The notes under the pieces were generated by a model. It did not search any database, had not been told where the DNA came from, and saw only the letters and a program-made list of their open reading frames with translations. Positions 1 to 5,690 of a stretch of DNA of 5,690 bases are shown here, one piece after another (positions within the stretch are counted from its first letter, which is position 1; every line of letters begins with the position of its first letter). This stretch comes from Flavobacterium sp. (lineage in GTDB: Bacteria > Bacteroidota > Bacteroidia > Flavobacteriales > Flavobacteriaceae). Position numbers and translations under genes: made by a program. The stretch covers positions 1 to 5,690 of the forward strand of contig JAAURU010000253.1 of the NCBI GenBank assembly GCA_012032075.1, in the 5' to 3' direction.

Positions 1-126
1 TGTTAAAACAGTCAATAGCATCTCATAATATTTATTTGCTTGTAGTAAGCCAAATCTTCCTAAACCGTATTCAAATATTCTGAGAATATCTTCTTCTGCT
101 TCAAAAGATAGCTTGTAATTATACAT
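1..126 (-). CDS. parE: ParE-type toxin of a type II toxin-antitoxin pair, N-terminal part only
   Basis: Reading leftward from an ATG at 126-124, the frame stays open to the window edge and gives 42 residues beginning MYNYKLSFEAEEDILRIFEY. This is the typical start of the RelE/ParE fold: a first beta strand (YKLSFEAEEDI) followed by a helix with the ILRIFEYGLGRFG pattern, then QANKYYEMLL. ParE toxins of this family usually poison DNA gyrase, while RelE relatives cut mRNA; the target cannot be told from this fragment. The start overlaps the end of the antitoxin gene by 8 bp (ATGTATAA), which implies translational coupling and one operon. The family is usually about 95-105 residues, so more than half lies beyond the left edge. 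The family call is firm; the exact toxin activity is inferred. Confidence 0.85.
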   Translation of the reverse strand, partial: MYNYKLSFEAEEDILRIFEYGLGRFGLLQANKYYEMLLTVLT

Positions 127-358
127 TTAAACGACTTTTTATTTCGGCTAAAAGTTCTTCTTTGGTTTTTGTACTGAAACCGCTTTTTAAACCTTTATCA
201 ATTTTGGCTTGTACAAACTCGTGATATTCTTCACGATCTCTTGCTTGTTTAATCAAATAATTTACGGCTTCACTTTTGCTTGTAAATTCTTCTTTAGCTA
301 CTTGTTCTTTTAGCCATTCATCATTTTGATTGGCTAATGTAATGCTTTGTCGTGCCAT
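119..358 (-). CDS. parD: ParD-type antitoxin (ribbon-helix-helix, CopG-like)
   Basis: A 79-residue protein with the standard ParD architecture. Residues 3-9 (RQSITLA) form the DNA-binding beta strand. Two helices follow at about 10-21 and 26-39, with the TSKSEAVNYLI pattern of the second RHH helix. The charged C-terminal tail (about 40-79, with DKGLKSGFSTKTKEELLAEIK) is the region that binds and neutralises ParE in this family. The GLKSG-S segment followed by a short helix is typical of ParD. The toxin gene follows immediately with an 8-bp overlap. ParD dimers normally repress their own promoter, and a suitable inverted repeat sits just upstream at 368-394. Length and gene order match intact chromosomal parDE modules, and no frame damage is seen here. 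Confidence 0.87.
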   Translation of the reverse strand: MARQSITLANQNDEWLKEQVAKEEFTSKSEAVNYLIKQARDREEYHEFVQAKIDKGLKSGFSTKTKEELLAEIKSRLNV

Positions 359-367
359 GATTTATAG

Positions 368-394
368 TTTTGGTGGTGTAAATATACACCAAAA
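368..394. promoter_or_regulatory. Probable ParD operator (inverted repeat)
   Basis: TTTTGGTG (368-375) and CACCAAAA (387-394) form a perfect 8-bp inverted repeat with an 11-base spacer. A nested repeat, TGGTGTA (374-380) and TACACCA (385-391), shares the same region. It lies 10 bases upstream of the parD start and overlaps the predicted -7 element, as expected for autorepression by a ribbon-helix-helix antitoxin. Binding is inferred, not shown. Confidence 0.6.
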
Positions 395-412
395 CAGCGA
401 ATCTGAAAACAA
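379..412 (-). promoter_or_regulatory. Probable parDE promoter (Bacteroidota type)
   Basis: On the minus strand TATATTTA (386-379) matches seven of eight positions of a TAnnTTTG -7 element (last base differs). A TTG (412-410) lies 23 bases upstream, at the edge of the allowed spacing. The -7 element sits inside the inverted repeat at 368-394. Confidence 0.45.
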
Positions 413-420
413 TTTCTGCT

Positions 421-548
421 ACTATTCTAATTTTGCTATAGATAACTCATTAAAGTTTTTTAACCATTAAGGTATTACCTTTCATTAAGGGTATTGCTTA
501 ATTATCTTAATACCTTAATGGTTTAAATTTCATTAACTATTCTAATTT
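421..548. repeat. Hairpin-forming repeat element bracketed by a 13-bp direct repeat
   Basis: ACTATTCTAATTT occurs at 421-433 and again, identical, at 536-548. The second copy covers the last codons and stop of the lipoprotein gene. Between them lies a 16-bp perfect inverted repeat: AACCATTAAGGTATTA at 462-477 and its complement at 508-523, with a 30-base loop. The loop holds a further partial copy, TCATTAAGGGTATTG (482-496), so the CATTAAGG unit is present three times, twice direct and once inverted. Neither arm is followed by a T run in the direction that would make it a clear terminator. It resembles small intergenic repeats seen in flavobacterial genomes, but family membership is unverified. 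Confidence 0.6.
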
Positions 549-920
549 ATAAATATCTTCATAATTAATGTAATCCTTTCTACTAATAGTATATAAAAGA
601 CTTCCGTTTTCGTCTAAAAGTAATCCCACACTTTCATCGCTAGAATTAGGGAATTTGATTTGGTAACCTCTTCCATCTCCTAATTTGATGCCATAGGTAG
701 AAACGGAGTTCTCAATTGCAATAGAATTTTGTGTGTACTCATATTCTTTACTTTCTCCAGAATCGTTTTTAACAATAAATTTTTTAGCTTCAAATACAAT
801 GTCATATTTCGCTCCACTTGAATTGGTTGCTTTCCATGAACCTCTATAAGTGTCTGAACCACTACATTTAATTAAAAATAAGGATAAAAAAATTACCAGT
901 AAAAAGATTGATTTTTTCAT
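537..920 (-). CDS. Small putative lipoprotein of unknown function
   Basis: A 127-residue protein. The N-terminus has MKK, a hydrophobic stretch (residues 5-17) and LIKC with cysteine at residue 19, so it is probably exported and lipid-anchored. Lysine just before the cysteine is unusual for a lipobox, which normally has a small residue there, so lipidation is likely rather than certain. The mature part is mostly polar and looks like short beta strands (GSWKATNSSGAKYDIVFEAKK, YGIKLGDGRGYQIKF, and a C-terminal segment with LLYTISRKDY), perhaps a small beta-sheet fold. No enzyme motif is visible. It stands alone with its own promoter and transcribes away from the plus-strand gene at 1067. Its stop codon lies in one copy of the 13-bp direct repeat. 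I do not recognise a named family. Confidence 0.8.
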   Translation of the reverse strand: MKKSIFLLVIFLSLFLIKCSGSDTYRGSWKATNSSGAKYDIVFEAKKFIVKNDSGESKEYEYTQNSIAIENSVSTYGIKLGDGRGYQIKFPNSSDESVGLLLDENGSLLYTISRKDYINYEDIYKLE

Positions 921-944
921 TGTGTTGAGAGTTTTTCGTTTTTA

Positions 945-977
945 CAAACCTAAACTTTATTTTAATTTAACAACAAA
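945..977 (-). promoter_or_regulatory. Promoter of the small lipoprotein gene
   Basis: On the minus strand TAGGTTTG (952-945) is a perfect TAnnTTTG -7 element. TTTGTTG (977-971) supplies the -33 element with an 18-base spacer. Transcription would start a short distance upstream of the ATG at 920. A second -7-like TATATTTG lies further upstream at about 975-982. Confidence 0.6.
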
Positions 978-1034
978 TATATTATTTAAAAAAAAACAGG
1001 TATTTCTACTCTAAAACACATTAATTAATAGTTG

Positions 1035-1042
1035 TAGGTTTG
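1035..1042 (+). promoter_or_regulatory. -7 element for the plus-strand gene at 1067
   Basis: TAGGTTTG matches TAnnTTTG perfectly and lies 24 bases before the ATG. No TTG is found at the usual upstream distance (about 1010-1018), so the -33 half is weak or absent. The same octamer serves the divergent lipoprotein promoter. Confidence 0.4.
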
Positions 1043-1066
1043 TTGGTATAACTAAAATATACAAAT

Positions 1067-2041
1067 ATGAATAAAGATGCTACAATTCCAAATGGTTGGG
1101 TAGGAGGTTTTCCACCAGCCAATTCTCCTATGCTTTATCCTAATCCTGATTTGTCTTCTTTACCTATGCTTGGTAATATGGATAATATTAATTTTTTACA
1201 ACGTCAATTAGGTATTAAATGGCCAGAATTTAGTTGGGAAACCCAAAAAGATAAACCCGATACAAAACGTTGTTTTCAGCAGTTTGCTCCTTATATTTCT
1301 AGAATTGGATATACCAATGAAGGCAGAATTTATTCCATAATTTGTCCACAACAAGGCATTTGGTTAGGCAACGAACTCTGTATGAATGCAGAAATAACGG
1401 TTACAGGAAATAGAGGTTGGGTAAACGAAACCACAAAAGAATTAGCAGCCGACATGACTGTAGAAGCAAAAATATGGTTTTCACCAAGCGAAAAACAAGG
1501 TGATAAAATAAATGAGATTTGGCCTTTGTTACAATACAGTATGCCTAAATTTCCATTGAATAAAGAAATGCCATTCGAGTAACAACACATTTACCAGGAA
1601 ATGTTAATCAGCCCATTTTCCCCATACGAAAGGAGAAACAACACTGTTTGAAAGTCCAAGTTTTGCAAAACATCCTTGAAGCTTTTTCTGTTGGTAACAT
1701 AGCAGTAGAAATAGGAGCGATACGACCAATAGGCGTTAAAATTGTAGATGAATTTAATGCATTAGTAATGAATGCTTTTAACTTGGCTTCTGGAAATATG
1801 TTACAAGAAGGAAATGTATTGTCTTGGAATCTTTGGTTTACCGACCCTGCTTTTAGTTTCTATACCAGAATGGAAAAACCATGCTAATTTTTGGAGAGAT
1901 TCGATAGATGCGCATCATGGATCACCCACAGGAGATGGAACTAGTCCTCGTTATTTTGATGGTACTTATTTTAATGTAGCACAACATTTAATAGATGAAA
2001 TTTTACAAGATATTATAGGGTATATTAAAAAGCATGTATAG
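1067..2041 (+). pseudogene. Unrecognised cytoplasmic protein, frame-broken (about 324 residues when repaired)
   Basis: The first intact stretch is 1067-1582 (171 residues, MNKDATIPNGWVGGFPPAN). It then breaks at the A run 1566-1568, where GAAATGCC would read on as KENAIRVTTHLPGN if one A were added. One further base near the C run 1620-1623 moves into a frame reading HTKGETTLFESPSFAKHP. One extra T at 1676-1677 moves to EAFSVGNIAVEIGAIRP. One extra base in TTTTA (about 1850-1854) returns to the first frame (SIPEWKNHANFWRDSID) and runs to the stop at 2039-2041. The four changes cancel out, so the repaired length is 975 bases. The middle frame switch is supported by codon third positions, A/T-rich in the chosen frame (16 of 18 against 9 of 18). 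There is no signal peptide or membrane helix, and many Trp, Pro and Asn residues. I do not recognise the family. It may be a true pseudogene or an intact gene with sequence errors. Confidence 0.65.
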
Positions 2042-2058
2042 TAGTAGTTTTTTAAAAG

Positions 2059-2090
2059 AAAAGACCTCAAAATTAACTTTGAGGTCTTTT
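2059..2090. terminator. Bidirectional rho-independent terminator
   Basis: AAAAGACCTCAAA (2059-2071) and TTTGAGGTCTTTT (2078-2090) form a perfect 13-bp stem with a 6-base loop. It is followed by T-rich sequence on both strands. It sits between the converging plus-strand gene ending at 2041 and the minus-strand lipoprotein gene ending at 2109, so it can stop transcription from both sides. Confidence 0.88.
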
Positions 2091-2108
2091 TCTTGTCATT
2101 TTAATTTC

Positions 2109-2762
2109 TTATAAAAAATTAGGAGCGTCTAATTTGTAATTAAATGTACCTGTGGTTAAAGTATAAGGTCCTTCAACAGCCATGTCATTTTGAATGTAGT
2201 AGGTAAAATTAAAAGTTCCTCTTATAACTCTATTTACAGTATCAAATTCAGTAATTGTAATACTACCATTTGTAATAGAATGAGTTTTAAGTCCGCTTCC
2301 TAAATTGTATAAATCTACGCAACTGTTGTTTCCATTCATAATTACACTGTTTCCATCTTGTAAATCATAAGTTCCAACATTCCATTGACCTTGCGGAATT
2401 CTTAAATCGATGATTATTGAATTAGCAGCAACAACTCCATTAGAAGTTATGTCAGAGCCTTGTAGTAATAAATAGTTGTAATTAGATTGTTCAATGGTAT
2501 AAACTTCTACTTTAGATTCGTTAGTTGAACCATCTACATAATCCATTGGTTTTAAACCATCATATTGAAAACCATTAAGGTTAGCCGACATGAATGTTGG
2601 GATGTTTAAATTGTTTAATACAGTAGTATCATCTACAACAGTTGTTGTATTATTAGTATTCAAAATTTCAGAAGTAGTTCTGATTTGAATTGAATCAACA
2701 GGCTCAACGGTACACGAAACCAGTACCATTAAAAGCAATAAAAGTGGGGCTAATTTTTGCAT
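2109..2762 (-). CDS. Putative lipoprotein, probably DUF6252-like
   Basis: A 217-residue protein with a classic lipoprotein signal: MQK, a leucine-rich core (residues 4-14) and LVSC with cysteine at 17. This places it in the cell envelope, probably tethered to a membrane. A low-complexity Thr/Asn/Val linker (about 27-50) follows. The rest is a beta-rich domain with alternating hydrophobic strands, a single later cysteine in NNSCVDLYNLG, and a C-terminal part reading VNRVIRGTFNFTYYIQND then YTLTTGTFNYKL. That 'RGTFNF...GTF' ending resembles the DUF6252-type lipoproteins common in flavobacteria; this is from recall and not checked. No catalytic motif is seen. It is monocistronic, with its own promoter at 2789-2821 and the terminator at 2059-2090 just past the stop. 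The frame is intact. Confidence 0.85.
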   Translation of the reverse strand: MQKLAPLLLLLMVLVSCTVEPVDSIQIRTTSEILNTNNTTTVVDDTTVLNNLNIPTFMSANLNGFQYDGLKPMDYVDGSTNESKVEVYTIEQSNYNYLLLQGSDITSNGVVAANSIIIDLRIPQGQWNVGTYDLQDGNSVIMNGNNSCVDLYNLGSGLKTHSITNGSITITEFDTVNRVIRGTFNFTYYIQNDMAVEGPYTLTTGTFNYKLDAPNFL

Positions 2763-2788
2763 TTAATTTGGGGTTTTTAAATCGGGTG

Positions 2789-2821
2789 CAAAAATAGTGT
2801 TTAATGATATGCAAAATACAA
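2789..2821 (-). promoter_or_regulatory. Promoter of the 217-residue lipoprotein gene
   Basis: On the minus strand TATTTTTG (2796-2789) is a perfect TAnnTTTG -7 element, with TTG (2821-2819) 22 bases upstream. The ATG follows at 2762. Apart from this, 2763-2871 is AT-rich intergenic sequence in which I see nothing else. Confidence 0.5.
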
Positions 2822-2871
2822 TAAAAAAGTTAAATAAAAGTTAAAATATTAAGTCAGTTTGCTTATTCCTA

Positions 2872-3030
2872 GAAGGAGAGTTTACGAAAGATAGTAATGT
2901 TGTTGTCGTTTTCCCAGATCATGGTTTACTATATATGAGTAAGGTATATAGTGATGATTGGATGAGTGAGTAAGGATTCTTTGATAGTGTTAATATTGAA
3001 GAAGCCCAAAAAAATGAAATTATAAAGTAA
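2872..3030 (+). pseudogene. Decayed 3' end of a PLP-dependent cystathionine beta-synthase / cysteine synthase gene
   Basis: One plus-strand frame reads EGEFTKDSNVVVVFPDHG, then LLYMSKVYSDDWMSE, a TAA at 2971-2973, then GFFDSVNIEEAQKNEIIK and a natural TAA at 3028-3030. This matches the C-terminal end of the catalytic domain in cystathionine beta-synthase and cysteine synthase relatives, where the pattern is roughly VVxxxPDxGxRYLxKxxxDxWMxExGF. Here the position after SE should be Gln (CAA) and has become TAA. The usual polar-Arg pair after DHG is LL. An in-frame stop at 2842-2844 and the lack of recognisable protein before 2872 show that the PLP-lysine region and most of the enzyme are gone. 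No promoter or start is visible. It cannot make a working enzyme. The hairpin at 3054-3087 is probably its old terminator. Confidence 0.7.
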
Positions 3031-3053
3031 TATTACTTTCAAAATAAATAAAC

Positions 3054-3087
3054 AAAAACTCTGAGATTTAATTTTCTCAGAGTTTTT
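3054..3087. terminator. Bidirectional rho-independent terminator
   Basis: AAAAACTCTGAGA (3054-3066) and TCTCAGAGTTTTT (3075-3087) form a perfect 13-bp stem with an 8-base loop, ending in a T run on the plus strand and an A/T-rich tail on the minus strand. It lies 10 bases past the stop of the minus-strand gene 3097-3581 and 23 bases past the end of the plus-strand synthase relic. Confidence 0.87.
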
Positions 3088-3096
3088 TGTTTTAGA

Positions 3097-3581
3097 TTAA
3101 ATAAGACCTTCTCTTTTCATTACTTCAACTGCTTTTTGGGTTTCAATTTTACCGTTACTAAAAGAACCTGGAAGCATAATCAAGCGTTTTTTAATTTTTC
3201 CGTTATTATCTTCAAATAAAACTTCAAATACAGCCCGTGTTAAATCTGTTTTAGCAGCTATAAATTGTACCTTTTTTATTTTATTTCTTTCAATAAGAGA
3301 TGTTGAAGAATTATTCCAACTTTTTATTATTCCAAATAGTAGAATGAATGCAAAAAATATTGAAAAGCTCATGAATACAGTTTCTCCTTTTTTGTAATTT
3401 TCGAAAGCACTGTAAAGAAAGTAAACAGAAAGAAGAGCGTAAAGAATTAAAGTTCGTATTAATTTATTGTTAGTTTGATCTTTAGAACAGTTTTCAATGA
3501 CACTATCTCTAGTTAATATGATATGGTTTTTTTCAACATGACAAAACCAGTTTTAGTTTTAAAAGTATTTTCAGGATTCAT
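3097..3581 (-). CDS. Conserved two-helix membrane protein of unknown function, one frame break
   Basis: The obvious open frame starts at an internal Met (3372) and gives only 91 residues, but the same frame continues upstream through KGETVF and a further membrane helix. The true start is probably ATG 3581-3579 (MNPENTFKTKTGF), which joins after adding one A to the plus-strand run 3543-3546: TGF then reads CHVEKNHIILTRDSV. The repaired protein has 161 residues: a polar N-terminus, membrane helices at about 42-60 and 69-88, and a soluble C-terminal domain with LIERNKIKKVQF, FEDNNGKIKKRLIMLPGS and ETQKAVEVMKREGLI. From recall, similar proteins occur in many flavobacteria, with no established function. 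It lies 54 bases after ccsBA on the same strand and ends at a terminator, so it is probably the last gene of that operon. Confidence 0.75.
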
Positions 3582-3635
3582 TTAAATTATTATTTTCTTT
3601 TTAAAACTAGCAACTTGAATTAAATAATTTTCTGT

Positions 3636-4644
3636 TTACCCCTTTTTTCCATAATGCTTCTTATATTGAAACCAAGCCAAAATTCCTATTGCAACTACAA
3701 TTGCCAGTGTGTATATATAATATGTAACATTTTGTCTTTCTCCAGAAGCATAAGAATGTAAACCACTTAAATGGAAATTAACACCTACATAAGTCATGAC
3801 AATTGAGGCAAAAGCTAAAACACTAGCAAAATTATAAAACCACTTCCCTCTTAATCCTGGAACTAATCGTGAATGAATTACAAAAGCATACACAAAAATA
3901 CTTATTAAAGCCCAAGTTTCTTTTGGGTCCCAACCCCAATATCTTCCCCAACTCTCATTTGCCCATTGACCTCCTAAAAAGTTACCAATTGTCAACATAA
4001 CCAATCCAACTGTAATTGCCATTTCATTGATGTAACTCAATTCGTCAATAGCAAGTTTCATTCTTTTGACATTGTTAGAATTGGTAAAAATCATCATAAA
4101 TAAAGCTATTAAGCCTAATATCATACCTAATGCAAACGGACCATAACTCATAACTATAACAGCAACATGAATCATTAACCAATAGGAATTCAAAACAGGC
4201 TGTAAATTGCTAATTTCTGGATCCATCCAACTCCAATGTGCTACCATTAAAAACATTCCAGCAATAAAAGATCCAGCTGCAATAGTTATTGGAGATTTTT
4301 TTAATCTTCTGTTAATAAATAATAAGTACCAAATTGGATATGGAAATCCTAACAATAATGTAAATAACATTATTGACCAAGCTACATAAATCATACTTTC
4401 ATAAGCATTACTCCAAGGGGCATGACCTGAAATGTACCAACGAGTGATTAAACCTAATGTGTGTAGTATAAAAAATAAAACAATTAATCCATGTGAAAAA
4501 TTAACAGTATAAGCAACCCATTTTTTTGTTGAAAATAATTTTATAATGGCAAAAATCATCATGAAAACTCCTGCTAACATATACAAATAAAACAAACGTT
4601 TAAAAATGTCATATTTGTTATAGAGAATTTCAGCATTTATTTTT
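3636..4644 (-). CDS. ccsA: CcsA domain of the fused cytochrome c assembly protein CcsBA
   Basis: This is the C-terminal half of the System II haem exporter and cytochrome c haem lyase, which moves haem across the inner membrane and joins it to CXXCH motifs of apocytochromes. Counted from the Leu codon at 4595-4593, the conserved features are GHAPWSN (57-63), a histidine in MIHVAVIVMSYG (143), the WWD haem-binding loop (211-227, WGRYWGWDPKETW), a membrane histidine in VIHSRLVPG (241), and the external ligand region NFHLSGLHSYASG (274-284). About eight membrane helices are visible. The TTG at 4595 is not a real start: the frame reads upstream as AEILYNKYDIFKRL and joins the preceding ResB half if one base is added to the T run 4640-4644 (ISDEK then INAEIL). 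It is therefore one gene with the next entry. Confidence 0.93.
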
Positions 4645-5690
4645 CATCTGAAATCATGGTTTCTTTTCCATATTTTTTTTGGTAGTTTTTTAAACCAACA
4701 AGAATGGAATTTGCCAATTTATAATTATTATTTTGACTGGCTTTGGAAACCGCATCTAAATAAAAAGGAATAAGATTTTTAATGGTGTCTAAAGCTGTTT
4801 TTGTGGAATCACTAACTTCTAAATATGAAACCCATTTGTTATTCGTATCATTTGGAATAGGATAAACACGCATTATTTTTCCACTTAAAGCATCATATAA
4901 TAAGTTTACTTTTTTATCCGTTTCAATAAAATCTTTTTGAAAGCTATTTGGAACTGCTGCTCTGTAGGCTTCATCAAGATAAGAAGCTAGTTTGTAGTTT
5001 CCTTCCGCATCAAAAAAGTTAATTAAGGAAGCATATTTAACATTAGAAGGAATTCCTGCAATTTTTCTAATACTATCATTTCCTCTTTTCATATAAATTA
5101 TTGGCACATTATACCAATATTGCGGAAATTGTGTCATGGAAATGAATACTTGATCAGAATTCATTCCTTCATAAGTATCGCTTTTAGAAACTTTACGCAA
5201 TAATTCTGATGAAAAAGTATTAATAGGTTTGGTACGACCACCTAAATCTTGAATAACCATTTTGCCAAATTCTTCAGAGTGTGCTTCGGAAACTTTGTAT
5301 TTTGCTATTAAGTTTAATATTTCTTTGGTATCTGGAGCTTTATTTTCGTGTTGGTGATTTTGGGAGTAACCCGTAAAAGAAAATAATAAGAATGCTATAA
5401 CTGACAAAGTAGCTTTTTTCTCGTTGATTTTATTAATCTTCCTTTTCAATTCTCCAAAACGTGTGTTTTTATCAAAAAGGATGGCCATTAAAGCAAAATA
5501 GAGTAGGAAGTAACCTAAATAGGTTGTCCAAGTTCCCCATTGATCATGATTTACAGATAAATGCGTTCCTTTTTCATCAGGGTCAAAACTAGCTTGAAAA
5601 AACGGTAACCATTATAATCTAATACATTATTCATATACACGCTATCTCTAAAAGTATTGTTATTTGACGACATCTTGTACTTCAATTTTA
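4637..5690 (-). CDS. resB: ResB (CcsB) C-terminal part and linker of fused CcsBA, 5' end missing and frame-broken
   Basis: The N-terminal half of the same CcsBA protein, entering from the right edge. From 5690 it reads (after one repair) NTFRDSVYMNNVLDYNGYRF, then FQASFDPDEKGTHLSVNHDQW, the last ResB membrane helix TTYLGYFLLYFALMAILFDK, a second signal-like helix (TLSVIAFLLFSFTG) and a long periplasmic segment with QDLGGRTKPINTFSSELLRKVSKSDTY. FQASFDPDEKGTH and GGRTKPINTFSSELLRK are hallmarks of the Bacteroidota fusion. The Met at 5488 lies inside the helix and is not a start. An in-frame stop at 5612-5614 vanishes if one A is added to the run 5597-5602. A further slip is likely near 5671, where KIEVQD reads in a different frame. 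Relative to family members of about 1,050 residues, roughly the first 370 are outside the window. Confidence 0.88.

Noticed and set aside
462..523. Terminator after the small lipoprotein gene
   Set aside because: The stem is AT-rich with a 30-base loop, and the strand that would be transcribed has an A run, not a T run, after the second arm.
421..548. CRISPR array
   Set aside because: Only three short imperfect units, one inverted, with no regular spacers and no cas genes nearby.
680..862. Open frame of 60 codons on the minus strand
   Set aside because: It lies wholly inside the lipoprotein gene at 537-920 in another frame and has no signal, motif or promoter of its own.
1330..1590. Open frame of 86 codons on the minus strand
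   Set aside because: It is antisense to the plus-strand gene at 1067, which has coherent protein sequence there; this frame shows no family features.
4207..4389. Open frame of 60 codons on the plus strand
   Set aside because: It is antisense to the strongly conserved CcsA membrane region and only mirrors its codon pattern.
4593..4595. TTG as a start codon for a separate ccsA
   Set aside because: Conserved CcsBA residues (AEILYNKYDIFKRL) are encoded just upstream in the same frame, so this is an internal Leu codon.
5486..5488. ATG as the start of a 283-residue protein
   Set aside because: The frame continues upstream through a conserved membrane helix and FQASFDPDEKGTH of ResB, so this Met is internal.

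Overview
The window looks like chromosomal DNA of a Bacteroidota member, most likely a Flavobacterium-type flavobacterium. The DNA is very AT-rich. Promoters fit the Bacteroidota pattern (TTG, 17-23 bases, then TAnnTTTG). Starts lack Shine-Dalgarno sequences. The best recognised gene is the fused ResB-CcsA (CcsBA) cytochrome c assembly protein in its Bacteroidota form.

Layout, left to right. (1) Positions 1-412, minus strand: a ParD-type ribbon-helix-helix antitoxin and the start of its ParE toxin, which runs off the left edge, with an inverted-repeat operator over the promoter. (2) 421-548: a small repeat-rich element with a 16-bp inverted repeat, bracketed by a 13-bp direct repeat. (3) 537-977, minus: a small lipoprotein with a clear promoter. 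(4) 1035-2041, plus: an unrecognised cytoplasmic protein of about 324 residues, broken by several single-base indels. (5) 2059-2090: a bidirectional terminator. (6) 2109-2821, minus: a second lipoprotein with its promoter. (7) 2872-3030, plus: a decayed 3' end of a PLP-dependent cystathionine beta-synthase/cysteine synthase gene. (8) 3054-3087: another bidirectional terminator. (9) 3097-5690, minus: a probable operon in which ccsBA (5' end beyond the right edge) is followed by a small two-helix membrane protein.

The main theme is frame breakage. Three genes (1067-2041, 3097-3581 and 3636-5690) read as continuous proteins only if single bases are restored, nearly always in runs of A/T or C. 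The flanking protein sequence stays well conserved, including the haem-handling motifs of CcsA. This points to homopolymer errors in the sequence rather than true gene death, at least for ccsBA. In contrast, the synthase fragment at 2872-3030 has lost its 5' part and carries an in-frame stop plus substitutions, so it looks like real decay.

I found no convincing new biological system. The most useful results are the reconstructed genes, the operator-promoter overlap in parDE, the duplicated-flank repeat element, and the relic next to its preserved terminator.
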